Assembly (NCBI GenBank): GCA_014138095.1
Contig: JACGXE010000003.1
Span: forward strand, 434,001-498,000
DNA length: 64,000 bases
DNA from: Ochrobactrum sp. RH2CCR150
GTDB taxonomy: Bacteria > Pseudomonadota > Alphaproteobacteria > Rhizobiales > Rhizobiaceae
Direction: 5' to 3'
The notes below the pieces were generated by a model that was not told the DNA's origin, made no database searches, and worked only from the letters and a program-made list of their open reading frames with translations. The translations under genes were made by a program, and so were the position numbers. Each line of letters starts with the position of its first letter. Within the stretch, counting starts at the first letter, position 1. Of this stretch, positions 55,097-64,000 are shown in pieces.

Positions 55097-56167
55097 ATGC
55101 GTGTTGATCTTTTTGATTTCGATCTGCCGGAAGAGCGTATCGCTTTGCGCCCAGCAGAGCCCCGTGACCATGCGAAGCTTTTGCGCGTTGTTCCGGGACA
55201 GCCTTTCGAGGATCGCCACGTCTATGATCTGCCCGATCTTCTGCAGCCGGGTGATGCGCTTGTATTCAATGATACCAAGGTGATACCGGCGCAACTTGAA
55301 GGTATGCGCGAGCGCGATGGCAATATCAGCCAAGTCAGCGCAACCTTGCATATGCGTATGGGGCCTGATCGCTGGGCGGCGTTTCTGCGTCCGGCCAAGC
55401 GCGTCAAGGAAGGCGACCGTATCCGCTTCGGCCATTCCGGTTCAAGCTGCTTCCTCGGAACACTCGACGCAACCGTTGCCGAGAAAGGCGACGCAGGCGA
55501 GGCGCTTTTGGTGTTCGACCTGTCCAGCGCGATGCTCGACGAGGCCATCGCCGCAGTCGGACATATTCCGCTTCCACCCTATATCGCTTCGAAGCGCGCG
55601 GAAGACGACCGCGACCGCAGCGACTATCAAACTGTTTATGCCCGTGAGGAAGGCGCTGTCGCAGCTCCGACCGCCGGGCTTCATTTCACGCCCGACCTTC
55701 TGGAAAAGATCAAGGCCAAGGGTATTGAAGAGCATTTCGTGACATTGCATGTCGGGGCGGGGACTTTCCTGCCCGTCAAGGCCGATGACACAAACGATCA
55801 CAAGATGCATTCCGAGATCGGTTATGTTTCGCAAAAGACCGCCGATGCGCTGAATGCGGTGCATGCGCGCGGCGGCCGCGTTGTCTGTGTCGGCACGACG
55901 TCGCTGCGGCTCATTGAAAGTGCAGCCGGTGAAGATGGCATCATCCGTCCGTGGTCCGGTCCGACCGACATTTTCATCACGCCGGGCTATAAATTCCGCG
56001 CTGTCGACATGCTGATGACCAATTTCCATCTGCCGCGTTCGACGCTGTTCATGTTGGTTTCCGCGTTCAGTGGCCTAGACACGATGCGCGCCGCCTATGA
56101 ACGGGCCATTGAAACCGGCTATCGCTTCTATTCCTATGGCGACGGCAGCTTGCTTGAACGCGCTTGA
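55097..56167 (+). CDS. queA: tRNA S-adenosylmethionine ribosyltransferase-isomerase
   Basis: Makes epoxyqueuosine in tRNA from preQ1 and SAM. 356 aa from ATG 55097 ([16 protein letters not shown]), with CGAGG 6 nt upstream; an ATG 48 bp earlier is not conserved. Blocks: [34 protein letters not shown] and [17 protein letters not shown]. Followed after 17 bp by tgt, the partner in queuosine formation. Confidence 0.96.
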   Translation: MRVDLFDFDLPEERIALRPAEPRDHAKLLRVVPGQPFEDRHVYDLPDLLQPGDALVFNDTKVIPAQLEGMRERDGNISQVSATLHMRMGPDRWAAFLRPAKRVKEGDRIRFGHSGSSCFLGTLDATVAEKGDAGEALLVFDLSSAMLDEAIAAVGHIPLPPYIASKRAEDDRDRSDYQTVYAREEGAVAAPTAGLHFTPDLLEKIKAKGIEEHFVTLHVGAGTFLPVKADDTNDHKMHSEIGYVSQKTADALNAVHARGGRVVCVGTTSLRLIESAAGEDGIIRPWSGPTDIFITPGYKFRAVDMLMTNFHLPRSTLFMLVSAFSGLDTMRAAYERAIETGYRFYSYGDGSLLERA

Positions 56168-56184
56168 CATATTAGACAACGGCC

Positions 56185-57318
56185 ATGACCAGCGAAAATT
56201 TTGAATTCAAAGTCCTCGCCCGCGACGGCGCGGCCCGTCAGGGTGAAATTTCCATGCCGCGCGGCGTGGTGCGCACGCCTGCCTTCATGCCTGTCGGCAC
56301 AGCCGGAACCGTCAAAGCCATGTATATGGATCAGGTGAAGGAGCTCGGCGCGGATATCATCCTCGGCAATACCTATCATCTCATGCTGCGCCCCGGTGCG
56401 GAGCGCGTTGCCCGCCTCGGCGGATTGCACGAATTTGGCGGCTGGAAAGGCCCGATCCTGACCGATTCCGGCGGCTTTCAGGTCATGTCTCTGGCGCAGC
56501 TGCGCAAGCTGGACGAGAAGGGCGTAACCTTCCGCTCGCATATTGACGGCAAAGCCTATGAGATGACGCCGGAGCGTTCCATCGAAATTCAGGGCTTGCT
56601 GGATAGCGATATCCAGATGCAGCTCGATGAATGCGTAGCGCTGCCTTCGCCGGAAAAGAACACCGAACGCGCAATGGAGCTTTCACTCCGCTGGGCCGAA
56701 CGCTGCAAGGTGGCCTTTGGCGACCAGCCCGGCAAAGCCATGTTCGGCATTGTGCAGGGCGGCGATAATGCCCGCCTGCGCGAACGTTCCGCAGAAGCGC
56801 TGAAAGCCATGGACCTCAAGGGCTATTCGGTCGGTGGTCTTGCTGTCGGTGAACCGCAGGACGTCATGCTGGATATGCTGCAAGTGGTTTGCCCGATCCT
56901 GCCAGCTGAAAAGCCGCGCTATCTGATGGGCGTCGGCACGCCAGACGATATTCTGAAATCAGTTGCGCGCGGCATCGACATGTTCGATTGCGTAATGCCG
57001 ACCCGCGCAGGGCGTCATGGTCTGGCCTTCACACGTTTTGGCAAGGTCAATCTGCGCAATGCACGCCATGCCGACGATCACCGTCCGCTCGATCCGGAAT
57101 CCGATTGCCCGGCTTCGCGCGACTACAGCCGCGCCTATCTGCATCATCTGGTGAAATCCGGGGAGGCACTGGGCGCAATGCTGCTGACCTGGAACAATCT
57201 GGCCTATTACCAGTATCTGATGAAGGGCATCCGCGCAGCGATTGCTGATGGTCGCTTCAACGATTTTGCCGCTGAAACCACCGCAGGGTGGGAGCGGGGA
57301 GACATCCCGGCTCTGTGA
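56185..57318 (+). CDS. tgt: tRNA-guanine transglycosylase
   Basis: Exchanges guanine-34 for preQ1 in tRNAs with GUN anticodons. 377 aa, with the catalytic aspartates in [13 protein letters not shown] and GVGTPDDIL...FDCVMPTR. The zinc-binding loop reads [17 protein letters not shown]: only C308 remains where most Tgt have Cys at three places (here S306, C308, S311). The overall fold is otherwise normal. 17 bp after queA, so one operon. Confidence 0.95.
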   Translation: MTSENFEFKVLARDGAARQGEISMPRGVVRTPAFMPVGTAGTVKAMYMDQVKELGADIILGNTYHLMLRPGAERVARLGGLHEFGGWKGPILTDSGGFQVMSLAQLRKLDEKGVTFRSHIDGKAYEMTPERSIEIQGLLDSDIQMQLDECVALPSPEKNTERAMELSLRWAERCKVAFGDQPGKAMFGIVQGGDNARLRERSAEALKAMDLKGYSVGGLAVGEPQDVMLDMLQVVCPILPAEKPRYLMGVGTPDDILKSVARGIDMFDCVMPTRAGRHGLAFTRFGKVNLRNARHADDHRPLDPESDCPASRDYSRAYLHHLVKSGEALGAMLLTWNNLAYYQYLMKGIRAAIADGRFNDFAAETTAGWERGDIPAL

Positions 57319-57336
57319 TTCGCAAACTGCTAAAAT

Positions 57337-57362
57337 AAAGGGGCGCTGAGCGCCCTTTTTTC
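57337..57362. terminator. Terminator between tgt and the TetR gene
   Basis: GGGCGC (57341-57346) / GCGCCC (57350-57355) with 3-nt loop, extended by AAAG/TTTT pairs, followed by six T. Serves tgt and, in the other direction, the TetR gene. Confidence 0.9.
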
Positions 57363-57372
57363 TTAAATACTG

Positions 57373-57954
57373 TCAGTTTTCTGTCAGCATGTTTTCCAAA
57401 CGGCAGAGAACGGCACGCTGTTCTTCATCCGTTACAATCTCGCATTCCATCAATTTAGAACACTCAAGTCCGGCCACGGCCAGATAGACGATCAGCGCCG
57501 TATCAGGGTCGGTCGTATCCTTGATCATGCGGTCGAGAAACGTCCGGTGATACTGGCGAACGGGCACCATGAAACCCGGATCTTCGGCAAGTGCGGCAAG
57601 AACACCGCATGCTGGCGGTTCATCATCGGCCTGAACGCGATAAACATCGAGAAAAGCCCGCGCAACGCGGTTTTTATCGCCGGACTGAAGCGTTTCCTGA
57701 ACCTCCATCGCCCGTTCGTGTTCTTTCATATATTCTTCGACAACGCCTTCGAGCAGCTTTGCCTTGGTCGGAAAAGAATAAAGCAATCCACCCTTCGACA
57801 GCCCGGCACGGGCCGCAACGGCGTCGAGTGAAATGTGCGCTGGCCCCACTTCCCGGGCAAGTTCCACGGCCGCGCGTAAAATACGCTCGCGCGAAGAGAC
57901 CTTCTTTTTAGCTAACAACTTCGACGGGTCTCCTGACAGTTCATGAGTTGACAA
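57373..57954 (-). CDS. TetR-family repressor of the adjacent RND pump
   Basis: 193-aa TetR regulator: N-terminal helix-turn-helix at about residues 22-66 with ISLDAVAARAGLSKGGLLYSFPTKAKLLEG, read in parts, and a C-terminal ligand domain. The only in-frame starts are TTG 57954 and TTG 57918; the latter has AGGAG about 11 nt upstream and may be the real one. It is divergent from the RND operon. The palindrome that abuts its start lies in the pump promoter, so repression of both is likely. Confidence 0.87.
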   Translation of the reverse strand: MSTHELSGDPSKLLAKKKVSSRERILRAAVELAREVGPAHISLDAVAARAGLSKGGLLYSFPTKAKLLEGVVEEYMKEHERAMEVQETLQSGDKNRVARAFLDVYRVQADDEPPACGVLAALAEDPGFMVPVRQYHRTFLDRMIKDTTDPDTALIVYLAVAGLECSKLMECEIVTDEEQRAVLCRLENMLTEN

Positions 57955-57977
57955 TACCGTCCAGACGGTACAGTTAT
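57948..57977 (+). promoter_or_regulatory. RND operon promoter with TetR operator
   Basis: TTGACA (57948-57953) and a -10 candidate AGTTAT (57972-57977) with an 18-bp spacer that contains the perfect palindrome TACCGTC-ca-GACGGTA (57955-57970). A TetR dimer bound there would exclude RNA polymerase. Confidence 0.8.
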
Positions 57978-58097
57978 TCGCTCCGCTAATTCAAGTAAAA
58001 TACGCGCGACCTTTGTGTGATTGCGAAAGGGTGCGCTCAACGTCCCCCCTCGACGCTTTTTAACAGCGTTCAGGGCACCACCCGGAGTACAACCGCA

Positions 58098-59285
58098 ATG
58101 ATAAAGCGCCTAATTCTGGCAATCGTGTTCCTGGTGATCGTCGTCGGGGGGCTTGTTGGCTTCAATCTGTTCAGATCGAAGGCCATCAAGGACTTTTTCG
58201 CTACCATGCAGCAGCCAGCGCAGACGGTTTCCACCACCACGGTCGAGCCGGGCACATGGCAGCCGGGTGTTGAAGCCATCGGCACGGCCCACGCGCTGAA
58301 CGGCGTTGACCTGACGGTTCAGCTCGACGGCATCGTGCAGAAGATCAACTTCACCTCCAATCAGGACGTGAAGGAAGGCGACGTACTGCTTCAGCTGGAA
58401 GACAGCATCCAGAAGGCTGACCTTGTTGCCGCCGAAGCGCAGGCTGTTCTTGCCCAGCAGAACCTGAAGCGCGCCGACACGCTGCGCACACGCGGCGTGG
58501 GTGCTGTTTCCAACGTCGATACCACGGCATCGGTTGCTAATGCTGCGGAAGCGGCAGTTGAGAAGATGCGTGCAACGCTGGCACAGAAGACCGTGAAAGC
58601 GCCGTTCTCCGGCGTTATCGGTATCGCCAAGGTCGATATCGGTCAGTATCTGACGCCCGGCACGGTGATCGCCACCTTGCAGGACACCAACATGATGCGC
58701 ATCGACTTCACGGTGCCGGAACAGTCGCTGACCTCGATCAAGCTCGGCCAGACCGTCAAGGTCGGCTCAACCGCTGACAAACTCGATTTCACCGGCACGA
58801 TTGTTGGTATTGATCCGAAGATCGACCCGACCACGCGCCTTGTTTCGGTGCGCGCCGAGGTCAAGAACCCGGATCACAAGCTGACACCTGGCCAGTTCGT
58901 GCAGGTTCGCGTTGAACTGCCGGAAGAAAGCAATGTGTTTGCCATTGCACAGACGTCCATCGTGTCGAGCCTTTACGGCGACTATGTCTATGCCGTTCGT
59001 CCCGAAAAGAAGGCAGAAGACGGCAAGGCCAATGCAGAAGCAGCAAAGCCTGCCGAAGAAGCCAAGACGCCTGCTGCCGATGCAAAGCCCGCAGACGGCG
59101 AAAAGCTGGTCGCACAGCAAGTCTTCGTCAAGCTTGGCCGTCGCTATAACGGCGTGGTGGAAATCACCAGCGGTCTCAATGCTGGCGACGTCATCATCAC
59201 CGCTGGACAGAACAGGCTTTCGCCCGGCGTTCCGGTGAACATCGACAATGCGGTTAACCCGGCCAATCCGGCTGACAAGAAATAG
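58098..59285 (+). CDS. RND efflux periplasmic adaptor subunit
   Basis: Membrane-fusion protein, 395 aa from ATG 58098 (GGAG 10 nt upstream). N-terminal hydrophobic anchor over residues 5-25 without lipobox, so a membrane-anchored adaptor; then biotinyl-lipoyl (GIVQKINFTSNQDVKEGD) and alpha-hairpin and beta-barrel domains. A Lys/Ala/Pro-rich insert (about residues 305-336) in the C-terminal domain is unusual. Pairs with the RND pump 9 bp downstream. No outer-membrane channel gene in the operon, so TolC-like partner elsewhere. Confidence 0.92.
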   Translation: MIKRLILAIVFLVIVVGGLVGFNLFRSKAIKDFFATMQQPAQTVSTTTVEPGTWQPGVEAIGTAHALNGVDLTVQLDGIVQKINFTSNQDVKEGDVLLQLEDSIQKADLVAAEAQAVLAQQNLKRADTLRTRGVGAVSNVDTTASVANAAEAAVEKMRATLAQKTVKAPFSGVIGIAKVDIGQYLTPGTVIATLQDTNMMRIDFTVPEQSLTSIKLGQTVKVGSTADKLDFTGTIVGIDPKIDPTTRLVSVRAEVKNPDHKLTPGQFVQVRVELPEESNVFAIAQTSIVSSLYGDYVYAVRPEKKAEDGKANAEAAKPAEEAKTPAADAKPADGEKLVAQQVFVKLGRRYNGVVEITSGLNAGDVIITAGQNRLSPGVPVNIDNAVNPANPADKK

Positions 59286-59293
59286 GCGAACCG

Positions 59294-62200
59294 ATGAGTT
59301 TTTCAGACATTTTCATCCGGCGACCCGTTCTTGCAACGGTGGTCGCTCTCATGATCATTCTCCTCGGCCTTCAGGGTATCGCGCAGCTTTCCGTGCGCGA
59401 ATATCCGAAGGTTGACGAAACGGTCATCACCATCACCACCAACTATGCTGGTGCAAGCGCTGAACTCATTCAGGGCTTCATCACCGCACCTATCGCTGAA
59501 TCGGTCGCAACGACCGAAAATATCGACTATGTGACGTCGTCCAGCCGCCCATCGTCGAGCACGGTGACAGTGCAGATGAAGCTCGGCGCTAATCCGGATG
59601 CTGCGCTGACGGAAGTCATCGCCAAGGTCAATCAGGTTCGCGGCGATCTGCCGGACGAATCCGATGATCCGATTATCGTCAAGGGAACGGGCCAAAGCTT
59701 CGCAACCATGTATCTGGCTGCGCAGAACCCGAACATGACGAGCGAGCAGATCACCGAATATCTGGAACGCGTCATCCAGCCGCGCATGTCCACCATTCAG
59801 GGCGTCGCCAAGGCTGAAATCCTCGGCGGTCAGGTCTATTCGATGCGCGTCTGGCTCGATCCGATCCAGCTGGCGGCGCGTCAGATAACGGCACCGGAAG
59901 TGCTGGCCGCAATCAATGCGTCCAACTTCCTGTCCGCACCGGGCACGACGAAGAACGAATATGTTGCGTCTTCGATCACGCTGAAATCGACGCTGCAAAC
60001 GCCTGAAGCCTTTGGCGCAATGCCGATCAAGACTTCGGGTGACGAAATCGTGCGTCTGCGCGATGTGGCGAAGGTGGAACTGGCGGCCAAGAGCACCGAC
60101 ACCATCGTGTCGTTCAATGGCTCGGCTGGTACATTCCTCGGCGTCTACCCGACACCAGCAGCAAACCCGATCGACATGGCGGCTGCCGTCAACAAGGAAC
60201 TGCCATCGATCCAGAACTCGCTGCCGGAAGGCATGTCGCTCGTTCTCGTCTATGACGCGACCGAACAGATCAGCTCGTCGATCAAGGAAGTCTTCACGAC
60301 CATCGGCGAAGCTGTGGCCATCGTTATTCTGGTCATCATCGTCTTCCTTGGTTCGTTCCGTTCGGTTTTGATCCCGATTGTAACCATTCCGATTTCGCTG
60401 ATCGGCGTGTGCTTCTTCCTGTTCGCACTCGGTTTCTCGATCAATCTTCTCTCGCTGCTCGCCATGGTTCTGGCTATCGGCCTCGTGGTCGATGACGCGA
60501 TCGTCGTTCTGGAGAATATTCACCGCCATATCGAAGAGGGTCTGCGTCCAATGGATGCCGCCTTCAAGGGTATGAAGGAAATCACCGGCTCGATCATCGC
60601 CATGACGATCACGCTGGCTGCCGTGTTCGCTCCGCTCGGTTTCACCGGCGGCCTGACCGGCGCACTGTTCCGCGAATTCGCCTTCACGCTGGCGGGTGCC
60701 GTTATCATTTCCGGTGTAGCGGCTTTGACCATCTCGCCGATGATGTGCTCGCGTATGCTTAAGCACGGCGAGGCAACGCGGTTCCAGAAGTTCATCGACC
60801 GCACCTTCTCGCGCGTGGAAAAGTGGTATCACCGTCGCGTCACGAACTCGCTGAACTATCGCGGTATCACGCTGATGATCGTCATAGCGCTGATGGGCCT
60901 GACGGGCTTCCTGTTCATGAACACGTCGAGCGAACTGGCTCCTGAAGAAGATTCGGGCGCGCTGTTCTCGATGTTCCAGGCTCCGCAATATGCGACTTCG
61001 GCCTATACCAACCTTTATGCCGAACAGATCGATGAACTGACGAAAGATCTGCCAGAACAGAAGACCCGATTCCAGATCGTCGGCATGGATGGCGGCACGA
61101 CCTCGGGTATCGCACTCTGGGTGCTGAGCGACTGGAACGACCGTACCCGTTCGCAGAAGCAGATTCAGGAAGACCTGACAAATCGTCTGAACAAGGTGGC
61201 TGGTGTGCAGGCCTTCGTCTTCGCTCCGCCTTCGCTTCCAGGCACCGGCGGCGGCCTGCCGATCTCGATTGCCTTGCAGTCGACCGGCCCGGCGGACACG
61301 GTTTTCGCACTGGCCGAAGAGATCAAGAACGAAGCGCAGGCTTCGGGACAGTTCATCATCGTGCAGAACTCGCTTTCCTTCAACGCACCGGAAACGACGA
61401 TCACCATCGACCGCGACCGTGCAGCAACGCTTGGCGTGCAGGTCAGCGATATCGGTGCAACGCTTGGTCTTCTGACTGGCGGCGCGTCGGTTGCCAAGTT
61501 TGACCGCGATTCGAACAGCTATGACATCATCACTCAGGTGCCGGATGCCTATCGCTCGAATCCCGAGAAGCTCGGTGAGTTCTATGTTCGCAGCGTTTCG
61601 GGCTCGATGATCCCGCTGTCGTCGGTCATCACGATCACACAGAACGCATCGCCTGCCGCAATCGAGCAGTTCAACCAGCTCAATTCGGCAACGATCTCCG
61701 CGCTGCCTCTGCCGGGCGTGACCACGGGCCAAGGCCTGCAAACGCTTGTCGATCTGACCAAGGCCAAGATGCCGGAAGGCTTCTTCCTTGATTATTCCGG
61801 CCAGTCGCGTCTGGAAGTAGAGCAGGGCAACACGATCCTGATCGCCTTCGGTCTTGCCGTTGTCGTCATCTATCTGGTTCTCGCTGCGCAGTTCGAAAGC
61901 TTCCGCGATCCGTTCATCATCATGATGTCGGTGCCGCTTTCGATCTTCGGCGCTATCGTGCCGCTCAATATCGGTCTCGGCACGCTGAACATCTACACGC
62001 AGGTTGGTCTCATCACCCTTGTCGGGTTGATTACCAAGCACGGCATTCTGATGGTGGAATTCGCCAATCAGCAGCGCCGTCTGCACGGACTTTCGCGTCG
62101 CGATGCTATCATCGCCGCCGCTGAAACCCGTCTGCGTCCGATCCTGATGACCACTGCGGCCATGGCGCTTGGCGTTGTTCCGCTGATCATCGCAACAGGT

Positions 62201-62383
62201 GCCGGTGCCGCCGCCCGTTATTCAATGGGTCTGGTGATTTTCACCGGTATTGTGATCGGCACGATGTTCACGCTGTTCGTGGTGCCGATGTTCTACACCT
62301 TCATCGCAAAGAAGGACGTGGAAGGCGAGTATGTGGTTAAGCCGGAAGAGGGGCATGATTCAGCCCCGGCACAGCCGCACTAA
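59294..62383 (+). CDS. RND multidrug efflux permease (AcrB/MexB-like)
   Basis: Inner-membrane proton-driven trimeric pump, 1029 aa. Twelve membrane helices; N-terminal MSFSDIFIRRPVLATVV, the conserved FFRPVFA-type start. Proton-relay Asp pair in GLVVDDAIVVLEN (helix 4, two Asp) and a Lys in helix 10 region. Large periplasmic porter loops with APQYATSAYT region. Near-full HAE-1 length. Substrate not predictable; TetR regulation suggests induction by a toxic compound. Confidence 0.95.
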   Translation: MSFSDIFIRRPVLATVVALMIILLGLQGIAQLSVREYPKVDETVITITTNYAGASAELIQGFITAPIAESVATTENIDYVTSSSRPSSSTVTVQMKLGANPDAALTEVIAKVNQVRGDLPDESDDPIIVKGTGQSFATMYLAAQNPNMTSEQITEYLERVIQPRMSTIQGVAKAEILGGQVYSMRVWLDPIQLAARQITAPEVLAAINASNFLSAPGTTKNEYVASSITLKSTLQTPEAFGAMPIKTSGDEIVRLRDVAKVELAAKSTDTIVSFNGSAGTFLGVYPTPAANPIDMAAAVNKELPSIQNSLPEGMSLVLVYDATEQISSSIKEVFTTIGEAVAIVILVIIVFLGSFRSVLIPIVTIPISLIGVCFFLFALGFSINLLSLLAMVLAIGLVVDDAIVVLENIHRHIEEGLRPMDAAFKGMKEITGSIIAMTITLAAVFAPLGFTGGLTGALFREFAFTLAGAVIISGVAALTISPMMCSRMLKHGEATRFQKFIDRTFSRVEKWYHRRVTNSLNYRGITLMIVIALMGLTGFLFMNTSSELAPEEDSGALFSMFQAPQYATSAYTNLYAEQIDELTKDLPEQKTRFQIVGMDGGTTSGIALWVLSDWNDRTRSQKQIQEDLTNRLNKVAGVQAFVFAPPSLPGTGGGLPISIALQSTGPADTVFALAEEIKNEAQASGQFIIVQNSLSFNAPETTITIDRDRAATLGVQVSDIGATLGLLTGGASVAKFDRDSNSYDIITQVPDAYRSNPEKLGEFYVRSVSGSMIPLSSVITITQNASPAAIEQFNQLNSATISALPLPGVTTGQGLQTLVDLTKAKMPEGFFLDYSGQSRLEVEQGNTILIAFGLAVVVIYLVLAAQFESFRDPFIIMMSVPLSIFGAIVPLNIGLGTLNIYTQVGLITLVGLITKHGILMVEFANQQRRLHGLSRRDAIIAAAETRLRPILMTTAAMALGVVPLIIATGAGAAARYSMGLVIFTGIVIGTMFTLFVVPMFYTFIAKKDVEGEYVVKPEEGHDSAPAQPH

Positions 62384-62420
62384 TATTGTCTGATCACTCT
62401 TAGTTGCTTTGAATTAAGTA

Positions 62421-62454
62421 TAGGGCGCCCTATTTCTAGGGTGCCCTATTTCTT
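62421..62454 (+). terminator. Terminator of the RND operon, built from a direct repeat
   Basis: AGGGCGCCCTATTTCT is followed at once by AGGGTGCCCTATTTCT: a near-exact 16-bp direct repeat. The two palindromic halves can pair with each other as one long hairpin or each fold alone, followed by T-rich DNA. Confidence 0.75.
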
Positions 62455-62497
62455 TGCGGTCGTTGTAACCGCAGTACTCAATCCCATATGAGCCAGT

Positions 62498-63481
62498 ATG
62501 ATACCTTTATCCGTACTCGATCTTTCGCCCGTTCCCGATAACAGCGATGCCGGTCAGTCTCTGCGCAACACGCTTGAGCTTGCACAGCATGCGGAGAAAC
62601 TTGGCTTTCATCGCTATTGGCTGGCTGAACATCACAATATGCCAGGCATCGCCAGCGCGGCCACGTCTGTCGTGATCGGCTATGTCGCCAATGGCACTTC
62701 GACAATCCGCGTCGGCGCAGGCGGCATCATGCTGCCGAACCATTCGCCGCTAGTGATTGCTGAACAGTTTGGCACGCTGGCCTCGCTCTTTCCAGGCCGT
62801 ATCGACCTCGGGCTTGGCCGCGCACCGGGAACCGACCAGATCACGGCCCATGCGCTGCGCCGCAATCTCGATGGCGATGCCAGCGCATTCCCGCAGGACG
62901 TGGTTGAACTGCTCAACTATTTCAAACCAGCCGAACCCGCCCAGCGCGTTCGCGCCGTTCCGGGCGAGGGGCTTGAGGTTCCGGTCTGGATTCTCGGCTC
63001 AAGCCTGTTCGGCGCGCAACTGGCTGCCATGCTGGGTCTGCCTTACGCCTTCGCATCGCATTTTGCGCCAGCGGAAATGGAACGCGCCATCGCGCTTTAT
63101 CGCGAGCGTTTCGAGCCGTCGGAATATATGCAGAAGCCTTATGTGATGCTTGGCCTCAATGTCATCGCCGCGGATACAGACGAAGAGGCGCATTATCTCT
63201 TCACTTCGCAATTGCAGGCTTTCGTGAACCTGCGGAGCGGTCGTCCGGGCAAGCTTCCGGCACCGGTAGAAGGTTACATGGAACAGCTCGACCCGCCAGC
63301 GCAAGCGCTTGTCCGTCAGATGCTGTCATGCCGCGTCGTCGGTGGGCCAGAAACGGTGGCAAAGGGCATTCAGGCTTTTGCTGAAAGCACCGGCGCTGAT
63401 GAACTGATGATCACTGGCATGATTCATGATCACAAGAAGCGCCTGCGCTCCTATGAGATTGTCAGCAACTCGATTGCGTGA
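62498..63481 (+). CDS. LLM-class (luciferase-like) flavin-dependent monooxygenase
   Basis: A 327-aa TIM-barrel flavoprotein of the bacterial luciferase-like family (MsnO8 type), with [12 protein letters not shown] at the N terminus, [35 protein letters not shown] and [12 protein letters not shown], read in parts. It uses reduced FMN from a separate reductase; substrate unknown. Ribosome site weak; start could be different by a few codons. Its 3' end overlaps the convergent LysR gene by 31 bp. Confidence 0.88.
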   Translation: MIPLSVLDLSPVPDNSDAGQSLRNTLELAQHAEKLGFHRYWLAEHHNMPGIASAATSVVIGYVANGTSTIRVGAGGIMLPNHSPLVIAEQFGTLASLFPGRIDLGLGRAPGTDQITAHALRRNLDGDASAFPQDVVELLNYFKPAEPAQRVRAVPGEGLEVPVWILGSSLFGAQLAAMLGLPYAFASHFAPAEMERAIALYRERFEPSEYMQKPYVMLGLNVIAADTDEEAHYLFTSQLQAFVNLRSGRPGKLPAPVEGYMEQLDPPAQALVRQMLSCRVVGGPETVAKGIQAFAESTGADELMITGMIHDHKKRLRSYEIVSNSIA

Positions 63482-64000
63482 GGATCGAATTCGCGATTGA
63501 CTTCACCCAGAAGCCAATCGCGAAACGCATTCACCGCAGGCGTGTTGGTGCGCGCCTTCGGTGTGACGAAATAATAGCTGCTCGGGCTTTTGACCGTGTG
63601 CGGATAGGCCACCACGAGTTGCCCGCTATCAATTTCCGACCGGGTCAGAAAAAGCGGCATGAGGGCGACACCCAAGCCCGCAATACAAGCTTGGGAAACA
63701 TTGGAAAACTGTTCAAACCGCATGCCGCCCGGCGCTGGCACGGTAATGTCGAGGCTACGGAACCAGTGATCCCACGCGCCCGGTCGCGAAGCCATATTGA
63801 ACAGTGGCAGCCGCAGAAGATCGGAGGGCGCTGACACCGGGTTCTCCCTCAGAAAAGCCGGGCTGCACACCGGCGCAACCGTCTCATCCATCAGAAACAC
63901 GCAATCCGCATTGGGCCAGTCAGGCTGACCGATGTGAATGGCCGCGTCCAGACCTTCGCGGTCGAAATCAAATTGACCAATGCGGGTTGCGAAATTCAGA
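63451..64000 (-). CDS. LysR-family regulator, C-terminal part (N terminus outside window)
   Basis: The minus-strand frame is open to the right edge; 182 codons of the effector-binding domain are visible. It carries the GcvA-like block [20 protein letters not shown] (read on the minus strand near 63990-63930), [10 protein letters not shown] and [21 protein letters not shown] in parts. The helix-turn-helix lies beyond the window, so it is partial. It is convergent with the monooxygenase; a GcvA-type regulator of unknown target. Confidence 0.88.
   Translation of the reverse strand, partial: LNFATRIGQFDFDREGLDAAIHIGQPDWPNADCVFLMDETVAPVCSPAFLRENPVSAPSDLLRLPLFNMASRPGAWDHWFRSLDITVPAPGGMRFEQFSNVSQACIAGLGVALMPLFLTRSEIDSGQLVVAYPHTVKSPSSYYFVTPKARTNTPAVNAFRDWLLGEVNREFDPHAIELLTIS

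Noticed and set aside
59303-62086. Very long open frame antisense to the RND pump (over 900 codons)
   Set aside because: It mirrors the codon pattern of the real gene; its translation is rich in Arg, Asp and His without domains. The sense strand encodes a textbook RND permease.
1-64000. CRISPR array, insertion sequence, prophage or rRNA operon
   Set aside because: No regular spacer-repeat pattern, transposase, phage structural gene or rRNA sequence was seen on either strand.

Overview
This 64 kb window looks like a chromosomal segment of an alphaproteobacterium of the order Hyphomicrobiales (Rhizobiales), most likely the Brucella/Ochrobactrum group. The evidence is the GC-rich coding style, a CckA hybrid kinase, NtrYX, SOS boxes of the GTTC-N7-GTTC type, PHO boxes of the CTGTCAT-N4-CTGTCAT type, RIME-like intergenic repeats, and a backbone order (ntrYX-trkA-hfq-hflX-clpP-clpX-lon-hupB-uvrA-ssb-marC-gyrA-coaD-two cyclophilins-queA-tgt) that I associate with Brucella. 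The species assignment is an inference. No insertion sequence, phage, CRISPR array or rRNA was seen.

Layout. 1-3.7 kb: the 3' part of cckA, a HI0933-type flavoprotein and tRNA-Arg(CCG). 3.85-5.2 kb: an MFS permease. 5.8-13.2 kb: a tight seven-gene polysaccharide operon with UDP-glucuronate decarboxylase, GalE, a membrane GT2 synthase, UDP-glucose dehydrogenase, two secreted DUF995 paralogues and a secreted GH26-like glycosidase. 13.3-16.6 kb: small secreted or membrane proteins, an AraC regulator, a GlsB-like protein and a DUF3597 protein. 16.8-23.4 kb: ntrY-ntrX-trkA, a DXD glycosyltransferase and hfq. 23.6-36 kb: housekeeping protein-quality, nucleoid and DNA-repair genes, with one orphan 213-aa gene between hupB and uvrA. 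36.1-37.1 kb: an AT-rich insert with one foreign-looking gene that has a CNF1-like Cys/His signature. 37.2-48.9 kb: a C-P lyase and phosphonate transport locus (phnF, phnGHIJKL, a hexapeptide acyltransferase, phnMN, phnCDEE). 48.9-57.3 kb: marC, gyrA, a hidden 51-aa membrane protein, coaD, two cyclophilins, queA and tgt. 57.4-64 kb: a TetR-controlled two-gene RND efflux operon, a luciferase-like monooxygenase and a truncated LysR regulator.

How the genes work together. The polysaccharide operon supplies UDP-GlcA, UDP-xylose and UDP-galactose, polymerises a sugar at the inner membrane and trims or processes the product in the periplasm. The phn locus imports phosphonates (PhnCDEE) and cleaves the C-P bond (PhnGHIJ with PhnK, PhnL and PhnM; PhnN makes PRPP). 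Its regulatory DNA shows a PHO box and a PhnF-type palindrome in series before phnG, and a second PHO box before phnC. uvrA and ssb each carry a LexA box inside their predicted promoters. The TetR/RND pair is divergent, with a palindrome in the promoter spacer.

Most novel or worth checking: the DUF995/GH26/GT2 polysaccharide operon with a variant QxxQW synthase motif, the CNF1-like orphan, the hairpin that buries the ribosome binding site of the glycosyltransferase after trkA, three CAA-N3-5-TTG motifs before ntrY, and Tgt lacking two of its three usual zinc cysteines.
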